In this document: positions 1-7,677 of the stretch, piece after piece
Numbering within the stretch: the stretch's first letter is position 1
How the letters are laid out: the number at the start of each line of letters is the position of its first letter
Assembly: GCA_029259635.1 (NCBI GenBank)
Contig: JAJDEU010000019.1
Coordinates: forward strand, 41,404-105,403
Source: Planctomycetota bacterium
GTDB lineage: Bacteria; Planctomycetota; UBA1135; GCA-002686595
Length of the DNA: 64,000 nt
Reading direction: 5' to 3'
The notes under the pieces: model-generated
Databases searched by the model: none
Seen by the model: the letters and a program-made list of their open reading frames with translations, nothing else
Told to the model about the DNA's origin: nothing
Position numbers and translations under genes: made by a program

Positions 1-63
1 CGCTCCCGTACTTCGGCGAGGTTGAGCTCGCCGCACCGCATCTCCCCAACCGCAAACACCACC

Positions 64-894
64 ATGTTGAAACCCATCGCGCTGGCTCTGTCGCTCTGCT
101 TGGCTGTTCCGTCGTTCGTCGAAGACGAAAAGCAGGGCATCGAACGTGCGGTCCTCGACTACGCGGAGTCCTACTACGAGGTCCGCCCCGAGTACGTCGA
201 GCGAAGCATCCACCGCGACCTCGCCAAGACTGGCTTTACGATCGGGGAGGACGGCAGCTACAGCGAAAAGCCGATGGACTACGCGGGCTTTGAGAAAATG
301 ATCGCGAACTTAATCGCGGCGGAGTACACGCCTGAGCCGGGGCCGAAAGAAGTCGAGATCCTCGATTCAGCAGACCAGACCGCCCTCGTCAAGCTGACCG
401 GGTCTTGGGGCGTCGACTATATGCAGCTCGCAAAGTTCGACGGCAAGTGGATGACGCGACACGCTCTGTGGCAAACCGCTCCGGTCTACCAAAACGAAGA
501 GCAGCGCATTGAGAACACACACGCCATCGAAGAGGCTGTCGGCAACTACGTCGACGCGATCTACAAGGCGAAGCCGGACTGGATCGAGCGCAGTGTCTCG
601 AAGTCACTCGTCAAGTTTGGTTTCCAGCGCTCGAGAGAGTCGGGGAGCTACTCAGCTTCGACGATGTCCTTTGACCAGCTCGTGGACGGAGCGGGCAAGT
701 GGTACGCGAACGCGCCCGCTCGTGCCGACGCCAGGCGCAAGATCGAGGTGCTCGATGTCATGGACAAGATCGCCTGTGCGAAACTGACCGCCGACTGGGG
801 CATCGACTACATGCACTTAGCGGAGATCGACGGACGCTGGATGATTCTCCACGTCATGTGGCAGAGTCTCCCGCCGGAAAAGAGCGATTCCTAG
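64..894 (+). CDS. Exported protein with two tandem NTF2/lumazine-binding-like domains
   Basis: The protein has 276 residues. The frame stays open upstream to base 1 with a TTG at 22, but the ATG at 64 begins a good Sec signal peptide (hydrophobic to about residue 18), so that start is chosen. The mature part is one domain repeated twice, at about residues 23-135 and 150-265. Each copy has the same landmarks: a helix with AVxxY, a P[ED][YW][IV]ERS segment, a KxGF strand, then W-G-[VI]-D-Y-M and a closing strand ending in W-Q. This pattern fits the 'putative lumazine-binding' branch of the NTF2-like fold (known family; catalytic activity usually unproven). The function is unknown. Duplication inside one chain suggests an intramolecular dimer. 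No operon partner is visible; the next gene is convergent, 16 bases away. Confidence 0.75.
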   Translation: MLKPIALALSLCLAVPSFVEDEKQGIERAVLDYAESYYEVRPEYVERSIHRDLAKTGFTIGEDGSYSEKPMDYAGFEKMIANLIAAEYTPEPGPKEVEILDSADQTALVKLTGSWGVDYMQLAKFDGKWMTRHALWQTAPVYQNEEQRIENTHAIEEAVGNYVDAIYKAKPDWIERSVSKSLVKFGFQRSRESGSYSASTMSFDQLVDGAGKWYANAPARADARRKIEVLDVMDKIACAKLTADWGIDYMHLAEIDGRWMILHVMWQSLPPEKSDS

Positions 895-910
895 CTCAGG
901 GCAGCGCTCT

Positions 911-1252
911 CTAGAACGGCTTGCTGTAGACCAACCAGACCGCGGCTCCAACCGCGACGACGGCCAATGCCGTGAGCACTCCCACCGCGCCCGGCTTACG
1001 GAAAGCGACACCCGACAATCCGGCGAGAACGATCAAGCAGACCAGCTTGGCGATCATCCATCCCGGGAACCCGTACTCCAATTTCGCGGACAAACCGAAG
1101 CCGGCAACGATCACGAGGAGGGCGAGTATGCCCGTGATCATCATGCTTGCACGGCGCTTGTCGGGCGTCGGGGCCGCAAAAGCTTTGAAGGTGAACGCGG
1201 TCAGAAGCACCACGGAGATGACGTGAATGATGGAGTAGGTCTGGGGAGTCAT
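911..1252 (-). CDS. Small four-helix membrane protein, SirB-like
   Basis: The 113-residue protein is almost wholly hydrophobic, with four predicted transmembrane helices (about residues 6-26, 36-55, 66-84 and 89-108). Length and helix spacing resemble the SirB/YchQ family of small inner-membrane proteins, whose biochemical role is not established. The assignment rests on size and topology only, with no diagnostic motif seen. The ATG at 1252 is the only sensible start. It is the only minus-strand gene between the NTF2-like gene and the carboxypeptidase, and it reads toward the former. It could equally be an unclassified membrane protein. Confidence 0.6.
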   Translation of the reverse strand: MTPQTYSIIHVISVVLLTAFTFKAFAAPTPDKRRASMMITGILALLVIVAGFGLSAKLEYGFPGWMIAKLVCLIVLAGLSGVAFRKPGAVGVLTALAVVAVGAAVWLVYSKPF

Positions 1253-1311
1253 GGGCCCAGGATACCGAATCGCACCCCTCTGCGACGAGCGGCCTTCGCC
1301 GAGAATCCGCC

Positions 1312-3447
1312 CTAAGGAATCAACGCGAGCGGCGTCGGGTTACTGACGAAGGTCGGCTTGTAAGAGACCAAGTCCAGCAGCATGTAGGCGTGATGAAAAT
1401 TCAATCCACTCAGGCTCGGGTCAGATCCGGGCGGAATGATCAACCTGGCCGTCTTTTGACCGCTTGCGTTGAGGAACGCGAGGCCCTTTTTCATGATCAG
1501 GTTGGGCTTGCTCGCCGTCAAATCGAACACCGCTCCGCCATTGAGGGGCATCGACAAGAACGAGCTGGAAAAGATCGTTCCCGGGCTGCTGCCGGTTTCC
1601 GTTAAGAGCAGGTAGTAGAGCGCGCCCGGAGTGGGCGCAACGAGGCTGAGCCTCTGCGTTCCTCCGGCCGAGAGCGAGAGCTGGTCGACATCGGCGGTGA
1701 GACTCGGCCCAGCGGTTCCGCTGAGGACCGTGATCGAATCGAGATCAAAGCCGCCGAGTGGCGCACCGGCCGCAGCACCCGAGCGATCCTCGATCTTCAA
1801 GTAGCGCACGGAGCTCAAGCCAACCGCGCCAATATCAAAAGAAGCCGTTCCGATTCCGGTGCCGATGAGCGTGTTCTGGTTGTACGCATCTCCGGCGTAG
1901 ACGCGATAGGCCTCGGCAAAGGTGTCACCCACGATGCTCGCCTCGGTCACCGTGAAATCGACATCGGGACCGTCGGTAATCATGTGACCTTCGCCGAGGT
2001 CGAGAACGATGAAACCTTCTCGACCGAGCGAGCAGGCTCTTCCGTCCGGCGGACCCAACGCCCACGAGGGCTGCGACTTGTTCGCGTAGGTATTCTGAGG
2101 GTCGGCTTGCTTCACCGTCGGGATGAAGAAGGCATGCTCGTTGTTGCCTCTTGAGAGAGCGACTTGAAACTCCCCGCGCGTGCTCCCCGTTACGACGATT
2201 CCGGTCACCGTCTGCGGAAGATAGCCATTCGCCCAAACGGTGACCGAATAGGTTCCGGGCAGAACAATCCGATGTAGGTCGCCAACTGTCGAATCCGTAT
2301 AGCTCGGAACCTCACTGCCCGACACCCAAACGGAAGCGCGCAGCGGAAGCCCGGTCGCTGCATCGGTTACCAGCCCGTGGATGCCCTTGTAGGTCTGGCC
2401 AAAAAAGGCGTCCATTCCGGCCTTATTCCGCGAATAAGTGGATTCCAGTATCCCGGCTACGTTGCTGATCTCAGTCGTAAAGCAGAGCCCACCGAAGGCA
2501 CCGTATGCGGTGTCCACCAGCTCCCCGTGCGTCTCGTAGTCACTCCACGAATTCTCGAGGTCGTAGGCCGCTGCGTTGCTGTAGCGAAACCCGATTTCCC
2601 GGATAACGGTGTCATCCGTCGCCGTGTTCGCGCTGAACCCCCAGGGATAAAAGAGCACGTCGCCGGAGCAGTGAAAGGTCGAGGACAGCGTGATGTTATT
2701 CGCTTCCATGAACTCGAAAATGACGCGAGTCTCCGGCTGGGACATCGGCGCGGGGCTTCCGCCGAACGCATTCCACTGAAAGCCGTAGTCGCGATTCAAG
2801 TCGACGTTGTTGCTGTTCCTTCTCGTTCCCGCCTCATGCCCATCGGGGTTCAAGAGCGGCACGCACCAGATCTCGTTATTGTCGACGAATGCCGTCACCG
2901 TCGGGTCCACGCCATAGTTGTCACACAGGTGCTTGGCATAGCGGTAGGGCATCTCGCCGCTGGCGAATTCGTCACCGTGGATGTTTCCCCAGAAAGCGAT
3001 CTCCGGCTCATCCTCCTCAACGAGAACATTCCCGCTGATCCGTAGAGCGAAGATCTCGCGCCCACCCACCGACGTCCCCAAAACTTCAAGAGCGGCGATA
3101 CTGGGATGGGCGGCAGCGTAAGCGTAAAAATCCGACCTCATCACAGCGTAAGACGTGAAGCCCGCCGGGACGGCTTCTTCGATGCCGAGTGCAACCTTCT
3201 CCTCGTTCAATGAGGAGAACAACTGCACCGGGGTAAAGCCCATGCGCCGAAGTTCAGCTTCTTGGGCCGGCGTCAGCTCAGCCGTGTAGCTTCCGCCATG
3301 GCTTCCATGCCGAACGGTTGCGCCTAACTCCCCGAGCACCGCTCGCGCCTCGCGAGGAACTCGGAAGACGCCCACCTCCTGAGCGTTCAATTCGGAGCCG
3401 AGAGAGCAAAGCAACCAGCAGACAGAGAGAAATAGTGGAGCGCGCAT
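1312..3447 (-). CDS. Secreted M14-family zinc carboxypeptidase with C-terminal accessory domains
   Basis: The 711-residue precursor has a Sec signal peptide (about 1-22). A propeptide-like segment precedes the M14 catalytic domain at about 95-350. Zinc ligands are visible as H157 and E160 in NIHGDE and H259 in STFHCS. The substrate-binding Asn-Arg region is NSNNVDLNRDYG (211-222), and the catalytic Glu is E326 in TTEISN. A carboxypeptidase-regulatory-like beta domain follows (about 354-435), then a beta-rich stretch, then a C-terminal module (about 590-690) that resembles the end of the multicopper oxidase at 27645-29765. The family removes C-terminal residues from peptides; here it would act outside the cell. 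It lies downstream of a sulfatase on the same strand, with an 88-base gap, so co-transcription is possible. All key M14 residues are present, so activity is likely. Confidence 0.92.
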   Translation of the reverse strand: MRAPLFLSVCWLLCSLGSELNAQEVGVFRVPREARAVLGELGATVRHGSHGGSYTAELTPAQEAELRRMGFTPVQLFSSLNEEKVALGIEEAVPAGFTSYAVMRSDFYAYAAAHPSIAALEVLGTSVGGREIFALRISGNVLVEEDEPEIAFWGNIHGDEFASGEMPYRYAKHLCDNYGVDPTVTAFVDNNEIWCVPLLNPDGHEAGTRRNSNNVDLNRDYGFQWNAFGGSPAPMSQPETRVIFEFMEANNITLSSTFHCSGDVLFYPWGFSANTATDDTVIREIGFRYSNAAAYDLENSWSDYETHGELVDTAYGAFGGLCFTTEISNVAGILESTYSRNKAGMDAFFGQTYKGIHGLVTDAATGLPLRASVWVSGSEVPSYTDSTVGDLHRIVLPGTYSVTVWANGYLPQTVTGIVVTGSTRGEFQVALSRGNNEHAFFIPTVKQADPQNTYANKSQPSWALGPPDGRACSLGREGFIVLDLGEGHMITDGPDVDFTVTEASIVGDTFAEAYRVYAGDAYNQNTLIGTGIGTASFDIGAVGLSSVRYLKIEDRSGAAAGAPLGGFDLDSITVLSGTAGPSLTADVDQLSLSAGGTQRLSLVAPTPGALYYLLLTETGSSPGTIFSSSFLSMPLNGGAVFDLTASKPNLIMKKGLAFLNASGQKTARLIIPPGSDPSLSGLNFHHAYMLLDLVSYKPTFVSNPTPLALIP

Positions 3448-3535
3448 CCGCCCACTCTACCGAATTTCAATGTCCTAGCAGCCTCCGCAAGCTGATGTCC
3501 TGCTTGCGGCAGGCGGAATCAGCCCCTCGCGCAGG

Positions 3536-4981
3536 CTAGTTCGACAAGAGGCGATCGAGGGCTCGCTTCAGCGACTTGTAGGCGTCCGTTTCGAGCCCCG
3601 TCAGAGCGGGCTTGTCCAAGAGGTTTACAAGCTCGAACGGATCATCGAGGAGGTCGAATAGTTCCTCGGCGCCCACGCCCAAAACCTCGCCGGCCGCATC
3701 TTCGGGAGTTTGTGTGGCAGGAGTATTGGCCGTGTATTTGTAGCGCTGGTTCCGGATCGTGCGACGAGAAACCGTCAAGGGTCCGAATCCGTTGGGCTTG
3801 AAGACCTCCGCGAAGACCGTCCTTCGAATCGAAGGTGTCCCCGGCTGGCGGAGGTAGGGAACCAAGCTAATTCCGTCGATGCCAGTGCTTGCGGACGAGC
3901 CTGCTGAACCGTGATGCCCTTTTGAAGCGAAGGCCGCTCCGACACCGGCAAGCTCAACAGCGGTGGAAAAGAGATCCGTAGTCGACACGAGCGCGTTGCA
4001 CACGGATCCGACCCCCGCCTCACTCACTCTTGCTCCGCTGACGATGAGAGGTACCTGAATCCCACCCTGAAACGTCGTCGCCTTGGCATGCAGCGGGTCG
4101 AACGGCGGCACCGTGACCGCTTTCGGCGTTCCGTTATCACCGACGAAAATCACCGTCGTGTTCTTAGCAACATCCCCGATAGCTCCCAACAGTTGGCCGA
4201 TCTCATAGTCCACCGACTCGACCATGGCCTTGTAGTAAGGGCGCGGGTTGGTCGCTGGATTACCTGCAGCGGACAGGTCTTCGCTGTACGTCCCGGCTCG
4301 GGGAGTATGAAAGGGCGCGTGCGCAGAGTGGAACGCTACGTAGCAGAGCCAGGGCTCCGGCGTGCTGTTGATCCAATTGGCAGCATCCGATGCCGTCCTC
4401 GTCGTCAGATAACCACTTGTTGGTGCCGACACCCCATCAACTGTTTGTCTCCACCGGTAGTAGCTCGACTTTGGCGGGGTCACGTTGTTGAGCAGCCCGG
4501 CATAGTGCGAAAAACCAGCGGCATTGGGAGCGAGTTGCGGCGAGTCCGGAGTCGTGGGCAGGTGCCATTTGCCGAATGCCGCATGCGAATAGCCTGAGCC
4601 TTGGTCATCAAGGGCTTCGGGCAAAAACACTTCATCGGAGTCGATCGCGAAACTTACCTTCGGATCGGGAACGAACCCCATTCCCGTCCGGAAGGAGTAG
4701 CGCCCCGTCAAAATCGTCGCGCGTGTCGTGGAGCAGACCGGGTTCGACCATGCGTTCTCGAATTGAACGCCGCCCATAGCGAGGGAGTCTAAGACCGGAG
4801 TGTAGGGGAGGTCAGAACCGAGCCCGTACGAAGCAAGCTGATCCACGCCCACATCATCGGCGACGATGATCAGTACGTTGGGCAACTTATCAGCGGGCTC
4901 CGGATCCTTCGCTGCTGAGCAGAGAGCGACCACGAAAAACACCAGCGCGAGAGACACGACCGAACCATTCAATTGCGCCAT
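3536..4981 (-). CDS. Secreted sulfatase-family hydrolase with an atypical modification motif
   Basis: The 481-residue form starts at the ATG at 4981, which opens directly into a signal peptide; an in-frame ATG at 5017 would add 12 residues. Neither has a clear Shine-Dalgarno. The alkaline-phosphatase-like sulfatase fold is shown by PNVLIIVADDVG with metal-binding D42-D43, the active-site Cys region VCSTTRATILTGR (C83-R87), GKWHLP, and FVGDNGTPK. Family knowledge: the Cys becomes formylglycine within C-x-[P/A]-x-R and the enzyme cleaves sulfate esters. Here the third position is Thr (C-S-T-T-R), which may impair maturation by the usual formylglycine enzyme. It probably acts on sulfated polysaccharides or small sulfate esters outside the cytoplasm; the substrate cannot be read from sequence. 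Confidence 0.9.
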   Translation of the reverse strand: MAQLNGSVVSLALVFFVVALCSAAKDPEPADKLPNVLIIVADDVGVDQLASYGLGSDLPYTPVLDSLAMGGVQFENAWSNPVCSTTRATILTGRYSFRTGMGFVPDPKVSFAIDSDEVFLPEALDDQGSGYSHAAFGKWHLPTTPDSPQLAPNAAGFSHYAGLLNNVTPPKSSYYRWRQTVDGVSAPTSGYLTTRTASDAANWINSTPEPWLCYVAFHSAHAPFHTPRAGTYSEDLSAAGNPATNPRPYYKAMVESVDYEIGQLLGAIGDVAKNTTVIFVGDNGTPKAVTVPPFDPLHAKATTFQGGIQVPLIVSGARVSEAGVGSVCNALVSTTDLFSTAVELAGVGAAFASKGHHGSAGSSASTGIDGISLVPYLRQPGTPSIRRTVFAEVFKPNGFGPLTVSRRTIRNQRYKYTANTPATQTPEDAAGEVLGVGAEELFDLLDDPFELVNLLDKPALTGLETDAYKSLKRALDRLLSN

Positions 4982-5017
4982 ATGAAACTTTTGAAGCCTA
5001 AATAACCGCGGTTGCAT

Positions 5018-5538
5018 TTTGAGCTGACTCGACAGCCAGCTCGCTCGATCGATTCGACAACGCCCCCCTGGCCGCGCACGTAATCTGAGATCGAGCTAGA
5101 AAACTCTACCGGACACCTTCAGTTCTCACATCAAAATACTCGCCGAGCGATCGAGTTGAGTGTGTCCGGAAGTGGGCGCCGAGCGATTCGATCTAGTGCG
5201 AGCATGAATCCTTTACCGCATATCTAGGCTGCATCACAACGCCTTACGAACTCCACGGAAGTCGCTGGCCTCTCTCACTACGCCGGGCAAATCGGCAGTG
5301 CTTTAATCAAAATCTCGTGAAGGCTTAATCAGTAGTGCGCGGTCGAATTGTGCTGCGGACGACGAGAAAAAGACCTGCGAACGCACTCCATTGAGCTGAT
5401 TGCCAGCTTTCGTCAGCCGACCTCACCGGCTCTCACAACACCCTGCTAATATCAGTCGGTTGGCTTCGTTCGCCAGCCCCGCGAGCGCAAGTGATGCGGA
5501 AGTAATTGAGATTTCGGCACCCTCGCGAATTTACGTTC
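5018..5538. other. Intergenic region between divergent sulfatase and SGNH-hydrolase genes
   Basis: About 520 bases separate the starts of two divergent exported-enzyme genes, so both promoters should lie here. I found no convincing -35/-10 pair, no strong inverted repeat, no tRNA and no credible small gene. The TTG-initiated extension of the plus-strand gene at 5506 lies at the right end but is not favoured. Confidence 0.5.
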
Positions 5539-7653
5539 ATGCACCATTTCCTCTCTCTCGTCTTCCTCTTCGCGCTCGCTTCGGCGACCGATGCGCGCCA
5601 GGTCGCCCGCGTTCTCGTCGACATGGGCACGAGCTCTTTTCCGACGGACGGCACGGTCATCCAAAACTGGAACGATGTCGACAACACCAATATGGCGACG
5701 CCGTTCGTTCTGAGTGATACGACCGGCGCCTCCACGGGAGTGACGTGGGCCCTGACCGGTTCGCTCTTCACCGGCTCGAACTCTTCTGGCACGGCGGCGC
5801 CGACACCGGGAAGCCCACTCAACGAGTTTCCCCCGTCCGCCACCCGAGACGTGCTCTACGGCCAGGACGGAAACAGCGTCGAGATCGAGCTCTCTGGCCT
5901 CGCCCCCAACACTCTCGTCTCGATCACGTTCGCGGCATCGCGTATCAACGTCACCGACGACCGATCCACGGATTATGTCGTCCGAGGCTTCAACAGCAGC
6001 ACCGCAACGCTCAACCCATCGAACAACACGACGAACACGGCTCGCGTGGAGAGCATCCTTCCCGACTCGCTCGGGAGGATTACGATCACCATGCGCGCGG
6101 CGAGCGCGAACACGAACGCGAATCAGTACTTCTACATCGGTGCACTCGCCATCAATCTCGAGACGACCGCTGTCCTCCCGCAGATCCTGGGTTTCAACGG
6201 ACCGGATTTAAACTTCTGCCTCGACGAGGCAGCCGACCCCTTTACCGCCGACCTCTCCGTCTTGGAGAGCACCGGAGCCTCTCCCGCCGTCACTCTCGCT
6301 TCGCTCGACAACTCGACCAGTCTTGCGCCGACCTGGCTCACGATCCCGGCCGGAGCGTCGATTGGCACGCCGTTCCCCGTCGAGCTCAACACGAACTCGC
6401 TGGCAATCGGGACCTACTCCGCGACCATCACGGCAACAGCGAGTGGCTATCCCGACGCACAGATAACCGTCTCGCTGGCCATCAAAGCGCCGGGCAGCCT
6501 GAACCTGCTCTTCTACGGCAACAGCTACTCGCAAGGCAATTCGGGAGTCCCGCAGTTAGCGGGATTCATCGCTGAGGAAGCTGGCTTCCCAGCCCCGAAC
6601 GTCGTCGCGAGGCTAGTCGGTGGGCAAAACCTCTTCTACCACCTGACTAATCCGGCCCAAGCCGCCGCGATCAATGGCGCGCTTCCTCTCGGCCAAGAGT
6701 GGGACTTTGTCATCATGCAAGGCTTCTCGCTCGAAGCGACCGAACTCTTCGGTAACCCCGCCCAGTTTCGAGCCAACGCGCTCGCGATTCTGACCAACGT
6801 GCGAGCGCATAGCCCAAACGCGCAAGCGGTGATGTACCAGACGTGGGCACGCGGCCCCGGCTACAGCGGCTACCCGGGGAGCTACCCGGCTCCCTACGAC
6901 ATGCACGTTGAGATTCACGCGAACTACCAGCTCGCCGTCGACGACATGAACGCGGCCTTTGGCGCCGGTACAGCTTTCCGCGCCGCCGCCGGCGATGCGG
7001 TTGCTCTCTTGGACTTCGCCCCTTCACTCTACGTCGCCGACCAAAGTCACCCCACGGCACCCACGTCCATGATGGCGGCGATGGCCATCTACCAAGCGAT
7101 CTATCGCGCCCGAACCTGCGACGTCAATCCGGATTTTGGTTCGACGAGTAACCTCATCAACCGGCTCACCAGCCTCGGATTGGATGCCGATGATTGGCTG
7201 CAGTACGGAGGCATCGCCGAGCGCGTCGCCGACAATGACGTTCGCCGCTGGCCCGGCTCGAGCGAAGACCTCTTGCTCGCCTCCGGAGTCAACTCCATCC
7301 AGAGTTCCTGTCCCGTGAAAACCGCAGGAAAGGACGACGTTCTCACCGTCGCGATGACCTCTCCGGTCGGCCTCTACAGCGCGACGCACAGCTTTATCTT
7401 CATCGACCCGTATCCCACGGGCGGCACGCCGGGAGCCATGAACGAGTGGCCGGAAGTTCACTTCAATACGGGCTCATCCTTTATCGCGAAGCAGGCCATG
7501 ATGCTGCCGGCCTCACTTAATTATCAGGGCATCATCCCGGACAACTTTCCCGGCTTGAGTCTTCGGATTCAGGGCATCAGCGCCGCTCCAAGCGCCGTGA
7601 CCGGAAACGTGATCTTCACGATTACCGACGGCCACGAAATCATCCTCCAGTAA
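5539..7653 (+). CDS. Secreted multidomain SGNH/GDSL-type hydrolase
   Basis: The 704-residue protein begins at the ATG at 5539, directly followed by a signal peptide ending near ATDARQ. A TTG 33 bases upstream sits right after an in-frame TAA and is unlikely to be the start. Residues about 20-210 form a beta-rich, lectin-like domain rich in Asn and Thr. Residues about 215-315 look like a BACON/Ig-like linker. An SGNH-hydrolase-like domain follows from about 320: the block-I nucleophile lies in LFYGNSYSQGN (S329), and the Asp-His pair is DQSHP (D501, H504). The C-terminal 150 residues are beta-rich. Family knowledge: SGNH enzymes are esterases or deacetylases of carbohydrates and lipids. The secreted, multidomain layout suggests a polysaccharide esterase (inference). 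Confidence 0.8.
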   Translation: MHHFLSLVFLFALASATDARQVARVLVDMGTSSFPTDGTVIQNWNDVDNTNMATPFVLSDTTGASTGVTWALTGSLFTGSNSSGTAAPTPGSPLNEFPPSATRDVLYGQDGNSVEIELSGLAPNTLVSITFAASRINVTDDRSTDYVVRGFNSSTATLNPSNNTTNTARVESILPDSLGRITITMRAASANTNANQYFYIGALAINLETTAVLPQILGFNGPDLNFCLDEAADPFTADLSVLESTGASPAVTLASLDNSTSLAPTWLTIPAGASIGTPFPVELNTNSLAIGTYSATITATASGYPDAQITVSLAIKAPGSLNLLFYGNSYSQGNSGVPQLAGFIAEEAGFPAPNVVARLVGGQNLFYHLTNPAQAAAINGALPLGQEWDFVIMQGFSLEATELFGNPAQFRANALAILTNVRAHSPNAQAVMYQTWARGPGYSGYPGSYPAPYDMHVEIHANYQLAVDDMNAAFGAGTAFRAAAGDAVALLDFAPSLYVADQSHPTAPTSMMAAMAIYQAIYRARTCDVNPDFGSTSNLINRLTSLGLDADDWLQYGGIAERVADNDVRRWPGSSEDLLLASGVNSIQSSCPVKTAGKDDVLTVAMTSPVGLYSATHSFIFIDPYPTGGTPGAMNEWPEVHFNTGSSFIAKQAMMLPASLNYQGIIPDNFPGLSLRIQGISAAPSAVTGNVIFTITDGHEIILQ

Positions 7654-7677
7654 TTCAGCCCGACCGGTCTGGGGCCC

